This document shows positions 55,838 to 64,000 of a DNA stretch of 64,000 nt, piece by piece. The notes under the pieces were generated by a model. It saw only the letters and a list, made by a program, of their open reading frames with translations. It did not search any database and was not told the origin of the DNA. A program made the position numbers and the translations under genes. Source of the stretch: Acinetobacter sp. ANC 3903 (GTDB taxonomy: Bacteria; Pseudomonadota; Gammaproteobacteria; Pseudomonadales; Moraxellaceae); contig NZ_NEGA01000008.1 in NCBI RefSeq assembly GCF_002135315.1, positions 62,001 to 126,000 of the forward strand. Reading direction: 5' to 3'. The stretch's first letter is position 1. Every line of letters starts with the position of its first letter.

Positions 55838-56905
55838 TTAACGTTTTAGACCCGCACTAAAGCTCAACATACGATCAAGTGGCAATTTAGCGCGGTCAGC
55901 AAGAGCAGGATCAACGTGTATTTCTTGATCACCCTTTTGTAAAACCTCTAAAATTCCATCCAATTCATTCATGGCCATCCATGGACAGTGAGCACAGGAA
56001 CGACATGTTGCCCCCTCACCTGCCGTCGGAGCTTCAATAAGCGTCTTATTTGGCACAGCTTGTTGCATCTTGTAGAAGATGCCACGGTCGGTTGCCACAA
56101 TCAAACGCTCATTTGGCAGTGTTTGTGCCGCTTTAATCAGTTGCGAGGTACTTCCTACTGCATCTGCAATATCGACCACTGACTCAGGCGATTCCGGATG
56201 AACCAAAACAGCCGCATCTGGATAGAGTGCTTTCATGTTGGCAATACCACGTGCACGGAATTCTTCATGCACAATACAAGCACCATCCCAAAGCAACATA
56301 TCCGCACCGGTTTTCTTTTGGATGTAACGTCCCAGATGCTGGTCAGGTGCCCAAATAATCTTTTCACCTAGGCTATCGAGATGTTCAATAATCTCGACTG
56401 CACAGCTTGATGTCACCACCCAGTCTGCACGCGCCTTGACTGCAGCCGAGGTATTGGCATAGACCACCACGGTATGATCGGGGTGCGCATCGCAAAATGC
56501 AGTAAATTCATCTACCGGACACCCCAAATCTAAAGAACAGGTCGCTTCCAAGGTTGGCATAAGCACGGTTTTTTCAGGAGAAAGTATTTTTGCTGTTTCT
56601 CCCATAAACTTCACCCCGGCAACCACCAAAGTTGATGCAGGATGGTCTCGGCCAAAGCGTGCCATTTCTAATGAGTCAGAAACACAACCGCCAGAAAGCT
56701 CTGCAATCTCCTGAACTTCAGGATCGCAATAGTAGTGGGCGACAAGGACAGCATCACGTTTTTTGAGTTCTGCCAGAATTTGTGCAAACTTTTCCTGTTT
56801 GACCTCATCACTTAAATGAATATCTTTAGGTTCACCCAATCGATCTAAATGCGCCTGCACAATCGATTTAGCCTCATTGGCAATTAAATTGGTCGCATTA
56901 CTCAT
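55838..56905 (-). CDS. nadA: Quinolinate synthase A
   Basis: [4Fe-4S] enzyme condensing iminoaspartate with dihydroxyacetone phosphate to quinolinate in NAD synthesis. 355 residues. Visible: [32 protein letters not shown], cluster Cys in [39 protein letters not shown] and the C-terminal [13 protein letters not shown]. The cluster-ligand Cys set is complete. Monocistronic as far as seen; no nadB nearby. Confidence 0.97.
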   Translation of the reverse strand: MSNATNLIANEAKSIVQAHLDRLGEPKDIHLSDEVKQEKFAQILAELKKRDAVLVAHYYCDPEVQEIAELSGGCVSDSLEMARFGRDHPASTLVVAGVKFMGETAKILSPEKTVLMPTLEATCSLDLGCPVDEFTAFCDAHPDHTVVVYANTSAAVKARADWVVTSSCAVEIIEHLDSLGEKIIWAPDQHLGRYIQKKTGADMLLWDGACIVHEEFRARGIANMKALYPDAAVLVHPESPESVVDIADAVGSTSQLIKAAQTLPNERLIVATDRGIFYKMQQAVPNKTLIEAPTAGEGATCRSCAHCPWMAMNELDGILEVLQKGDQEIHVDPALADRAKLPLDRMLSFSAGLKR

Positions 56906-57011
56906 AACGTGTTCTCTATCCTTTAAACTTGCTTCTCACAAGTCATTCAACCCACTTACCAGTCAGAATAGCATCATGCTTTTTGACCAGTCATTAAAAA
57001 CTTTACCTTAT

Positions 57012-57039
57012 AAAAAAGCCTCACTACGGAGGCTTTTTT
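57012..57039 (-). terminator. Rho-independent terminator after argJ
   Basis: A6-GCCTC-(ACTACG)-GAGGC-T6 on the minus strand, 14 bp past the argJ stop. Confidence 0.9.
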
Positions 57040-57052
57040 CATTCAACTCAAC

Positions 57053-58273
57053 TTAAGAACGGTAATCTGCATTGATCTTGACATAGTCATAAGACAGATC
57101 ACAGGTATAGACGGTATCTTTCGCCTGTCCTCGTCCCAAATCAACCCGAATAGTCAACTCAGCCTGAGACATCACGCGCGCGCCAGCTTCTTCCGTATAG
57201 TCCGCTGCTGCACCACCATCTTTGCAGATCTGTACATCATCCAACCAAACCTGAATTTTTTCAACGTCTAAATTTTTAACGCCCGCATAACCAATTGCTG
57301 CAAGAATACGCCCCCAATTCGGATCTGAGGCGAAAATTGCAGTTTTCACCAGTGGTGAATGAGCAATACTATAGGCAATATCGCAACATTCCTGGGTATC
57401 TGCACCACCTTCAACCGCAACGGTAATGAATTTGGTTGCACCTTCACCATCACGTACAATTAGTTGTGCCAAACGTTTCATGACACGTGTCAACACATCT
57501 AGAACAATGGTGTAACGTGAATCATCAGTTGAAGTAATTTCTTTACCACCTGCCTGTCCAGTAGCGACAAAAATACATGAGTCATTGGTTGAGGTATCAC
57601 CATCTATCGTAATACGGTTAAATGATACATTCACAGTGGTTTTTAATAACTGCTGCACCAGTTCACGACTGATCGGTACATCGGTCGCGACATAGCTGAG
57701 CATAGTGGCCATATTGGGACGAATCATGCCGGCACCTTTGGAAATACCGGTCATGGTGTAGAGCACACCATCCATCTCAAACTGTTCTGACGCCCCTTTA
57801 GGCAGCGTATCCGTCGTCATGATACCTTTTGCTGCATCCAGCCAGGCATCTTCTTTTAATGAATCCAGTGCAGGCTGCAAACCATTGACCAGGCGTTCAA
57901 TAGGCAATTGCTCGCCAATGACCCCGGTAGAAAAAGGTAAAATTTCGCTGGTCGATACACCCGCCAGTTCAGCCAGTTTTGCACACGTCGCCTGCGCATT
58001 CACCATACCGATTTTCCCGGTACCCGCATTGGCATTACCGGTATTAATCACTAGATAGCGTGGATTAGTGATTTGCAAATGAGCTTTACACACATGTACC
58101 GGTGCTGCACAGAATGCATTTTGGGTAAATACACCGGCAACGTTTGAACCTTCAGCAAATTCAAAAATAACGAGGTCACGTCGGTTCTGATAACGCACAT
58201 AAGCTTCAGCTGAACCAATTTTTACACCTTTAACCACATGCATCTGTGGCATTGTTAAGTCGCCCACCGCCAT
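57053..58273 (-). CDS. argJ: Bifunctional ornithine acetyltransferase / N-acetylglutamate synthase
   Basis: Arginine biosynthesis enzyme that recycles the acetyl group from N-acetylornithine to glutamate. 406 residues, self-cleaving at the [13 protein letters not shown] site, where the second Thr becomes the nucleophile of the beta chain. Other blocks: [45 protein letters not shown] and [15 protein letters not shown]. The C-terminal motif is complete (VKINADYRS). Monocistronic with own terminator. Confidence 0.97.
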   Translation of the reverse strand: MAVGDLTMPQMHVVKGVKIGSAEAYVRYQNRRDLVIFEFAEGSNVAGVFTQNAFCAAPVHVCKAHLQITNPRYLVINTGNANAGTGKIGMVNAQATCAKLAELAGVSTSEILPFSTGVIGEQLPIERLVNGLQPALDSLKEDAWLDAAKGIMTTDTLPKGASEQFEMDGVLYTMTGISKGAGMIRPNMATMLSYVATDVPISRELVQQLLKTTVNVSFNRITIDGDTSTNDSCIFVATGQAGGKEITSTDDSRYTIVLDVLTRVMKRLAQLIVRDGEGATKFITVAVEGGADTQECCDIAYSIAHSPLVKTAIFASDPNWGRILAAIGYAGVKNLDVEKIQVWLDDVQICKDGGAAADYTEEAGARVMSQAELTIRVDLGRGQAKDTVYTCDLSYDYVKINADYRS

Positions 58274-58388
58274 TTTTAAACTTCCAAATAAGTTCGTGAT
58301 AAAAAGACAGCTTAGTAGAAATTCAGTAAAAAATCGAGCAGAACACTTTGTTTGATTTATTTTTTATCAGTTTGCTATTTTCAGGCCC

Positions 58389-58415
58389 AAAAAAACCAGT
58401 CCGTAGACTGGTTTT
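58389..58415 (-). terminator. Terminator of the small secreted protein gene
   Basis: Minus strand AAAACCAGTC-TACG-GACTGGTTTTTTT. Confidence 0.9.
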
Positions 58416-58430
58416 AGCAATACATTAGAT

Positions 58431-58751
58431 TTAGTTGGATGCCAACTGAGTCGATTCCGACAATAGCGCCTGTTTGGCTTTTTCCTGACTGGCAGCAGAT
58501 AAAGCCGGATTTGAAGCCACAATGCGGTTTGCATTCGCTGCATTTGCCGGTGTGATGGCTGCAGTTTTTAACACTACTGGACGTTGCTGCGGGTTAGCAA
58601 AGGTATAGCGAATCCCGGTACGTGGACTCATAACCGTAGTGTTGTCATCTTTAACAGCATTTGCCGCTGTGTTTTTTGCTGGCTCATTTGCAAAAGCCAG
58701 ACCTGGAATAGCTAAAGCTAAAATCATCAATGGTTGTAATACTTTTTTCAT
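58431..58751 (-). CDS. Small secreted protein of unknown function
   Basis: A 106-residue protein from the ATG at 58751 (MKKVLQPLMILALAIPGLAFA), preceded by GGAAAAG; the frame is open 12 codons more. The signal peptide is clear, cleaved before NEPAKNT. The mature part is Ala/Asn/Gln-rich and mostly disordered-looking (AITPANAANANRIVASNPALS). No domain recognised. It has its own terminator and sits between secA and argJ. Confidence 0.78.
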   Translation of the reverse strand: MKKVLQPLMILALAIPGLAFANEPAKNTAANAVKDDNTTVMSPRTGIRYTFANPQQRPVVLKTAAITPANAANANRIVASNPALSAASQEKAKQALLSESTQLASN

Positions 58752-58861
58752 TGTCTTTTCCGCTTCTGAATGTTCATCAATATCCACTAAATACCACTTA
58801 ATTCAGCTCTCTGCAAACATATTCACATCTTGCAAAAATAAACCCTATATTTTGCTGCAAT

Positions 58862-58914
58862 AAAAAAACCACTTTATCTATTTAAATCCAAAGGAAAAGA
58901 AATATATAAAGTGG
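58862..58914 (-). terminator. Terminator after secA
   Basis: Minus strand CCACTTTAT ... ATAAAGTGG with a loop of about 28 bases followed by T7. The long loop lowers certainty. Confidence 0.6.
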
Positions 58915-58933
58915 CTGCATGTTTTAGATAAAA

Positions 58934-61666
58934 TTAAATTTTACCGTGACATTGCTTGTATTTTAAACCTGAACCACATGGGCAAGGTGCATTACGGCTT
59001 GCAGGCGGCTCAAATGTTTGCCCTGCTGGATTAAAGCCAGACTCCACTTCAACAATTTCAGTACCGCTTAAATCGCCGGTTAACAAATTATCAAACTCAG
59101 CATGAGAAAGATTCAATTGCATGGCTTCAGCTTGAGCCTGCTTTTGTGCTTCCATTTCAGCCAGTTCTTCAGCTGTAGGAACATGAACACGTGAAAGATC
59201 TGTAATCACATCTGACTTGATCACAGCCAGCATATTTACAAACAGATTAAAGGCTTCTTTCTTGTATTCCTGTTCAGGATTCTTTTGTGCATAACCACGC
59301 AAGTGAATGCCCTGACGCAAGTAATCCATGGCAGCCAAATGATCTTTCCAATGGCGATCCAAAGCACTTAACATGAAATGACGTTCCAGCATGGCTGCTG
59401 ACTCATCACCCATCTGTTCACGGCGAGTGCGATAGCGTTGTACGATTTCATCAGAAATACGTTCTACCAGAGCTTCTTCATCTAAACGACGGTCTTGTTC
59501 CAGCCATTGATTGACCGGTAAATCAATACCTAAATCCTCACGCAATGCACGTTCCAGACCATCGATATCCCATTGGTCATGAATGGATTCCGGCGGAATA
59601 TAATTTTCAATTACACCTTTAATCACTTCGTGATGCATTTCTTCAATGTAATCTTGTAGCGTACTTTCAGCGAGCACTTCATCACGTTGTGAATAGATGA
59701 TCTTACGTTGTTCGTTATTCACATCATCGTATTTCAACAAATTCTTACGAATATCGAAGTTACGGGCTTCTACTTTACGTTGTGCATTTTCAATTGAACG
59801 CGACACCATTTTGTGTTCAATGGCTTCATCTTCCTGCAAGCCCATTGCCCGCATCATGCCCACAACGCGGTCGCCGGCGAAAATACGCATCAAGTCATCT
59901 TCAAGTGATAAGTAGAAACGTGAAACACCCGGGTCACCCTGACGACCGGCACGACCACGCAGCTGGTTATCGATACGGCGCGACTCATGACGCTCTGAAC
60001 CAATGATATGCAAGCCGCCAGAAGCCAATACCATTTCATGGTTTTGTTCCCATTCAGCCCTTAAGCGTGCTTCATCTTCAGGCGTTGGGTTTTCAATGTG
60101 AGCCAGTTTGGCTTTCCAGTTACCACCCAGCAAAATATCGGTACCACGACCTGCCATGTTGGTTGCAATGGTCACGGCGCGCGGTGAGCCTGCTTGAGCA
60201 ATAATGTCTGCTTCACGCTCATGCTGCTTCGCATTTAGTACTTCATGCGTAATACCCGCTTCTTTCAATTTTTCAGAAAGAATTTCAGAAGCTTCAATCG
60301 TTGCCGTACCAATCAGGATCGGTGCAACACCGTCTTCATGCACCCGCTGAATTTCTTGAATGATGGCGTTATATTTACCATTACGGTTTAAATAAATAAG
60401 ATCATTTTCATCTTTACGGATCATTGGTCGGTGGGTTGGAATAAGTACCACATCCAAACCATAAATCTCTTTCATTTCCGCAGCTTCGGTATCGGCTGTA
60501 CCAGTCATACCAGAAAGCTTTTTGTAAAGACGGAAATAGTTCTGGAAAGTCGTGGTTGCCAAAGTCTGGTTTTCAGGCTGAATTTCCAGACCTTCTTTCG
60601 CTTCAACTGCTTGGTGCAAACCTTCTGACCAGCGACGACCTGGCATGGTACGACCGGTGTTTTCATCAACAATAATCACTTCGCCATCATGAATGATGTA
60701 CTGAACATTACGTTGATAAAGATAGTGTGCACGAATAGCAGCCGAAACATGATGAACCAAGTTCAAGTTAGATGGTGAATACAAGCTCTCACCTGCAGCC
60801 AGCAAACCCATCTCAATCAATTGATCTTCTACGGTTTCATAACCAACTTCAGTCATTTCAACCTGACGTTGCTTTTCATCAATCCAGAAATGACCGCCAT
60901 CCGGCACTTTTTCTTCTTTTTGCGCACGAAGTTTTGGCGGGATGCTATTGATTGCTGCATACAATTGTGAAGAGTCATCACTTTGACCAGAAATGATCAA
61001 TGGTGTACGTGCCTCATCAATCAGGATCGAATCGACCTCATCGATAATGGCATAGGTTAAGCCACGTTGTTTTTTCTCGGCTTGAGAAAAAACCATGTTG
61101 TCACGCAGATAATCGAAACCAAATTCGTTGTTGGTACCGTAAGTAATATCGGCACGGTAGGCTTCAGCTTTCTCTGTTGGATCTTGCATGGAATAAATAA
61201 TACCAATGCTCAGACCCAAGAATTCGAATAAGGGACGGTTTAATTCCGCATCACGCTGTGCCAAATAATCGTTCACAGTGATGACATGTACACCCTGTCC
61301 GCTAATAGCATTCAGATAACAAGCCAAGGTACCCATCAGGGTTTTACCTTCACCGGTACGCATTTCTGCAATTTTACCTTCGTGAAGGGTAATACCACCA
61401 ATCAGCTGGACATCGTAATGACGCATTCCCATAATTCGCTTTGCCGCTTCACGACAAACAGCAAATGCTTCAGGTAATAATTTATCCAGGCTTTCGCCCT
61501 TGTTATATCGTTGTTTGAATTCTTCAGTTTTTGCAGATAAGTCTGCATCGCTTAGTGCAGATATCGTCGGCTCGAGCGCATTAATCTTATCTACGATTTT
61601 ACGCATGCGTTTGAGTTCGCGCTCATTTTTGGTACCGAAGATTCCTCCGATCAGACTTGCCAACAT
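58934..61666 (-). CDS. secA: Preprotein translocase ATPase SecA
   Basis: Motor that drives secretory proteins through SecYEG. 910 residues (E. coli 901). N-terminal [21 protein letters not shown]; Walker [25 protein letters not shown]; helicase motifs NMAGRGTDI and [10 protein letters not shown]-terminal zinc-binding [16 protein letters not shown], which binds SecB and phospholipids. It is a single gene; no recognisable secM precedes it. Confidence 0.98.
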   Translation of the reverse strand: MLASLIGGIFGTKNERELKRMRKIVDKINALEPTISALSDADLSAKTEEFKQRYNKGESLDKLLPEAFAVCREAAKRIMGMRHYDVQLIGGITLHEGKIAEMRTGEGKTLMGTLACYLNAISGQGVHVITVNDYLAQRDAELNRPLFEFLGLSIGIIYSMQDPTEKAEAYRADITYGTNNEFGFDYLRDNMVFSQAEKKQRGLTYAIIDEVDSILIDEARTPLIISGQSDDSSQLYAAINSIPPKLRAQKEEKVPDGGHFWIDEKQRQVEMTEVGYETVEDQLIEMGLLAAGESLYSPSNLNLVHHVSAAIRAHYLYQRNVQYIIHDGEVIIVDENTGRTMPGRRWSEGLHQAVEAKEGLEIQPENQTLATTTFQNYFRLYKKLSGMTGTADTEAAEMKEIYGLDVVLIPTHRPMIRKDENDLIYLNRNGKYNAIIQEIQRVHEDGVAPILIGTATIEASEILSEKLKEAGITHEVLNAKQHEREADIIAQAGSPRAVTIATNMAGRGTDILLGGNWKAKLAHIENPTPEDEARLRAEWEQNHEMVLASGGLHIIGSERHESRRIDNQLRGRAGRQGDPGVSRFYLSLEDDLMRIFAGDRVVGMMRAMGLQEDEAIEHKMVSRSIENAQRKVEARNFDIRKNLLKYDDVNNEQRKIIYSQRDEVLAESTLQDYIEEMHHEVIKGVIENYIPPESIHDQWDIDGLERALREDLGIDLPVNQWLEQDRRLDEEALVERISDEIVQRYRTRREQMGDESAAMLERHFMLSALDRHWKDHLAAMDYLRQGIHLRGYAQKNPEQEYKKEAFNLFVNMLAVIKSDVITDLSRVHVPTAEELAEMEAQKQAQAEAMQLNLSHAEFDNLLTGDLSGTEIVEVESGFNPAGQTFEPPASRNAPCPCGSGLKYKQCHGKI

Positions 61667-62005
61667 GAATAGACTCTCTAAATCTTGCTTGTCGAATGAA
61701 TAAATTTTTTCTCAGTCGTTATTATGGTGCTAGAAATTTGAAGTACAAGGGGTTTGCACAAAACCAATAAAAAAATTCTGCTCACTCGTTCTAGCACGTG
61801 ACAGCTAAGGACAAACAATGTAACAAATTTTAAACAGCCAATATAGTCATAGAATTCATCATTTATCCGGATTTTGCTCATCCATCTCGGCCTGTATATT
61901 CCATTTACTCATAAAGAAATACAAAAACGCTATTTTCATTGCAAAAAAAAATGCGTCATATTAGATCGCATCAACATACATAACAAAGTAAATGAGGCTA
62001 TAAAA
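61667..62005. other. secA / peroxiredoxin divergent intergenic region
   Basis: A 339-bp divergent region. It contains a 9-bp inverted repeat GTGCTAGAA (61727-61735) and TTCTAGCAC (61789-61797) 61-131 bp upstream of the secA start. A 67-codon minus-strand frame fills part of it but has no good ribosome site. Confidence 0.5.
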
Positions 62006-62647
62006 ATGACATTACGTTTAGGCGATACCGCACCGAATTTTGAACAGGAATCCAGTGAAGGCTTAATTAATTTCTACGACTTTCTGGGTGACAGCTGGGG
62101 AATCCTGTTTTCCCATCCAGCGGACTACACGCCGGTATGTACCACTGAATTGGGCTATACCGCAAAACTAAAAGACGAATTTGCAAAGCGCAATGTTAAA
62201 GCCATTGCCCTGTCAGTAGATGATGTCGAATCACACAAGGGCTGGATTAACGACATTAACGAAACCCAAAACACCTCTGTGAATTTTCCGATCATTGCCG
62301 ATCAAGACCGCAAGGTGTCTACGCTGTACGATTTTATTCACCCGAATGCCAGTGAAACCCTGACCGTTCGCTCTTTAGTGATTATTGATCCAAACAAAAA
62401 GGTTCGTTTAATTATTACCTACCCAGCTTCTACAGGCCGTAACTTTCATGAAATTTTACGTGTGGTCGATTCGCTGCAACTGACAGATAACCATAAAGTG
62501 GCAACCCCAGCCAACTGGCAACAAGGTGAAGACGTCGTCATTGTTCCATCATTGAAAGATGAGGAAGAAATCAAGCAACGTTTTCCTAAAGGATATAAGG
62601 CGGTTACCCCTTATTTACGCTTAACGCCACAGCCTGAGCAAGGATAA
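62006..62647 (+). CDS. 1-Cys peroxiredoxin (Prx6 family)
   Basis: Thiol peroxidase of 213 residues reducing hydrogen peroxide and organic hydroperoxides. Peroxidatic Cys45 lies in HPADYTPVCTTELGY; there is no resolving Cys in the Prx6-type C-terminal part (KVATPANWQQGEDVVIVPS, RFPKGYKAVTPYLRLTP). The start at 62006 follows GAGG by 8 bp and gives the family N-terminus MTLRLGDTAPNF; the open frame extends 44 codons further without similarity. The last codons (PEQG) and the stop fall inside hairpin repeat unit C. Divergent from secA. Confidence 0.92.
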   Translation: MTLRLGDTAPNFEQESSEGLINFYDFLGDSWGILFSHPADYTPVCTTELGYTAKLKDEFAKRNVKAIALSVDDVESHKGWINDINETQNTSVNFPIIADQDRKVSTLYDFIHPNASETLTVRSLVIIDPNKKVRLIITYPASTGRNFHEILRVVDSLQLTDNHKVATPANWQQGEDVVIVPSLKDEEEIKQRFPKGYKAVTPYLRLTPQPEQG

Positions 62648-62675
62648 GCAGAGCACTGCTCTGCCCTTGCGCAAG
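62633..62675 (+). repeat. Hairpin repeat family, unit C
   Basis: Begins CCTGAGC and ends GCGCAAG. Core is a 17-bp perfect odd palindrome: arms GCAGAGCA and TGCTCTGC around C. The first 15 bases are coding: they supply the last residues and stop codon of the peroxiredoxin. Confidence 0.75.
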
Positions 62676-62677
62676 AC

Positions 62678-62751
62678 AAGCGAAGCGCGTAGTTTCGGAT
62701 AAAGAACCGCTGCTTTTATTTTTACGTAAAGTAAGCGCAGCGCGTAGTTTC
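62678..62751 (+). repeat. Two direct 19-bp repeats
   Basis: AAGCGAAGCGCGTAGTTTC (62678-62696) and AAGCGCAGCGCGTAGTTTC (62733-62751), one mismatch, 55 bp apart. They follow hairpin unit C. Confidence 0.85.
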
Positions 62752-62866
62752 TTAAAAAGAGTACTACACTATTCTGAAGAATATATGCCACAAGTAGGTG
62801 CTAGATTGTATTACAACTATCCTGCAAATACAGGATGACTATGACGAGCCAATCCTGATCTTGTTC

Positions 62867-62895
62867 AAGCCTGTCTTTATGACAGGCTTTCTTAT
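62867..62895 (+). terminator. Rho-independent terminator
   Basis: AAGCCTGTC-TTTAT-GACAGGCTT then CTTATTTTT. Most likely ends peroxiredoxin transcription. Confidence 0.8.
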
Positions 62896-62984
62896 TTTTC
62901 TAAGCAATTGAATTACAAAATCAAGTTGATGTTTGTTTCACAGCCAGTTTATAAATACGCCTAATCATCTTAAGAATAAATATT

Positions 62985-63800
62985 GTGATCTATAACATTC
63001 ATCATTTGCACTGCGGCACCATGTGTCCGATTTGCGGCCCTCTGTTTGGGCAAAAAGGTTTACATGCCAAAGTAGTTTGTCATTGCCTACTGCTTGAAAC
63101 CGATCAAGGTTTAGTACTGGTAGATACCGGTCTGGGTATACAAGATTATCTCCACACCCAAGCCCGCTTAGGTCGTATGGTTTCCAGGCTGGGGCGTATT
63201 GAAAAGAATTTAGAGTTGACCGCCATTACCCAAATTCAACGCTTAGGCTTCAATCCTAAAGATGTAAAACATATTCTAATCTCACATCTGGATTTTGATC
63301 ATGCAGGTGGTATTTCCGATTTCCCACACGCCACCGTACATGTACTTTCCAGTGAATTTAATGCCACTCAAAGTTTTTTCCCCTTAAAAAATAAAGCGCG
63401 TTATAAAACCCAGCAATTTAAGCAGCACCGATACTGGAATTTTATAGAACCCAATCAAGGTGAAGCATGGTTTAACCTGCATCAAGTGCAGGGATTTCGC
63501 TTATTTCAGGATGAAATTTTAATGATTCCGCTACTAGGCCATAGCCAAGGTCATTGTGGTGTTGCCATTAAACAGCATGATGGTTGGCTATTTTTCTGTG
63601 GCGATGCCTACTATTCCCACTTGCAGCTTGATCCTAAAAATCGACTTCCTACTCTGGATAAACTGGAACGTTTTTTTGCCGAAGATAATCACATGCGTGT
63701 AGACAACTTGCACAAAATCCAGCAACTTGCACAAAATGAAAAAAATATCGAGATTATTTGTGCCCATGATCCTGTAGAACTGGAGCGTTATCAAACATGA
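62985..63800 (+). CDS. MBL-fold metallo-hydrolase (lactonase-like)
   Basis: A 271-residue metallo-beta-lactamase-fold hydrolase. Start is GTG at 62985 (VIYNIHHLHCGTMCPICGPLF). The metal motif is HLDFDH (residues 101-106), a variant of HxHxDH with Asp in the third position, common in one lactonase-like subgroup; other ligands are in LLGHSQGHCG, CGDAYYS and CAHDP. A CxxxCxxC-like N-terminal segment (HCGTMCPICGP) is unusual. Families of this kind include quorum-quenching acyl-homoserine lactonases, but substrate is unknown here. Its stop overlaps the start of the next gene (ATGA). Confidence 0.87.
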   Translation: MIYNIHHLHCGTMCPICGPLFGQKGLHAKVVCHCLLLETDQGLVLVDTGLGIQDYLHTQARLGRMVSRLGRIEKNLELTAITQIQRLGFNPKDVKHILISHLDFDHAGGISDFPHATVHVLSSEFNATQSFFPLKNKARYKTQQFKQHRYWNFIEPNQGEAWFNLHQVQGFRLFQDEILMIPLLGHSQGHCGVAIKQHDGWLFFCGDAYYSHLQLDPKNRLPTLDKLERFFAEDNHMRVDNLHKIQQLAQNEKNIEIICAHDPVELERYQT

Positions 63801-64000
63801 TAAAAAGAACTGCTTTCGTCCTTGTCCTGAGTTGCTCAGGCTTAGTGGGATGTATGACATCGCCCCCTGTACCTATGGAACATCGGTCGCAGTATTGGGG
63901 CCAAGCCATCAATCCTCAGCATAATTTTTATCAAATCAGTAATGATGTATTTCGCAGTGAACAACCCTCGGCTGAACTGATTCCGCAATTAAAAGCCCAT
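63797..64000 (+). CDS. Lipoprotein with phosphatase-like N-terminus, partial
   Basis: Runs off the right edge; 68 residues visible. MIKRTAFVLVLSCSGLVGC contains a lipobox (LVGC), so the protein is probably lipid-anchored. The mature part NPQHNFYQISNDVFRSEQPSAELIPQL resembles the start of dual-specificity/tyrosine phosphatase-like proteins (FYxxxxxVFRSxQPS). It overlaps the MBL gene by four bases and so is co-translated with it. The catalytic CxxxxxR loop lies outside the window. Confidence 0.75.
   Translation, partial: MIKRTAFVLVLSCSGLVGCMTSPPVPMEHRSQYWGQAINPQHNFYQISNDVFRSEQPSAELIPQLKAH

Larger units (their letters stand above)
62648..62984. other. Spacer between peroxiredoxin and MBL hydrolase
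   Basis: A 337-bp gene-free stretch holding, in order, the rest of hairpin unit C, two copies of a 19-bp direct repeat (62678-62696 and 62733-62751), a small hairpin ATCCTG-CAAATA-CAGGAT (62819-62836), and a terminator. Confidence 0.65.

Noticed and set aside
61678-61881. 67-residue ORF immediately upstream of secA as a SecM-like arrest peptide
   Set aside because: No good ribosome site, no signal sequence at its N-terminus, no SecM-type arrest motif, and it would cover the secA promoter region.

Overview
The window is chromosomal DNA from a gammaproteobacterium, almost certainly Acinetobacter or a very close Moraxellaceae relative. The evidence is an Acinetobacter-type OmpA, a quinoprotein glucose dehydrogenase paired with an OprB porin, a cysI-DUF934 pair, DUF2147 secreted proteins, moderately AT-rich DNA, and a 16S-tRNA-Ile-tRNA-Ala-23S-5S rRNA operon. 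I see no insertion sequence, prophage, CRISPR array or plasmid genes. Most of the window is core genome.

Layout. 1-1608: an OprB-like porin followed by the start of a TonB-dependent receptor. 2012-6484: mutM-ppiC, a HAD phosphatase, mscL, typA. 6659-10589: xanthine/uracil permease, then rsmC overlapping lysP. 10646-16074: an alpha/beta hydrolase, ompA, a FimT/GspH pseudopilin, a thiolase, a VOC protein, and (from 17710 back) cysI with DUF934. 17964-21843: the oprB-gcd glucose oxidation pair. 21965-28118: a fatty-acid/CoA cluster (CaiB-type CoA-transferase, AraC-type regulator, thiolase, FadB-like multifunctional enzyme). 28119-28635: a gene-free island of nested palindromes. 28636-38688: assorted membrane, lipid and housekeeping genes (GNAT, methyltransferase, hemolysin III/PAQR, MHS transporter, metallophosphoesterase, ClsC-like PLD lipoprotein, PlsC-like acyltransferase, hflX). 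38732-42747: an LrgA/LrgB pair, then five tandem DUF2147 genes. 42795-48816: apaH, rsmA, pdxA, rplM-rpsI, sspA-sspB and an unknown tail-anchored protein. 48926-54546: the rRNA operon on the minus strand with its promoters. 55126-55760: a 7-bp minisatellite and a four-tRNA operon. 55838-64000: nadA, argJ, a small secreted protein, secA, a 1-Cys peroxiredoxin, an MBL hydrolase and the start of a phosphatase-like lipoprotein.

How the genes fit together. Gcd oxidises glucose in the periplasm with PQQ; one OprB paralogue is its partner porin and the second sits beside a TonB receptor, which suggests uptake of a sugar or of PQQ itself. The AraC/thiolase/FadB-like/CoA-transferase block looks like an inducible beta-oxidation-type unit. 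The region from apaH to sspB is translation and stress housekeeping.

Most interesting signals: (1) the five-gene DUF2147 array, whose signal peptides and spacers show an A-B-A'-B'-B'' history with a conserved TTGACTAAT promoter before each B gene; (2) a family of about 42-bp hairpin repeats with fixed ends and core but compensating stem changes, two copies of which flank the FadB-like gene in opposite orientation and a third of which encodes the last codons of a peroxiredoxin; (3) the nested palindrome island at 28134-28541; (4) a near-perfect heptamer minisatellite downstream of the tRNA operon and upstream of the rRNA operon; (5) a perfect palindrome embedded in the tRNA operon promoter. 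All positions were read by eye; no database search was run.
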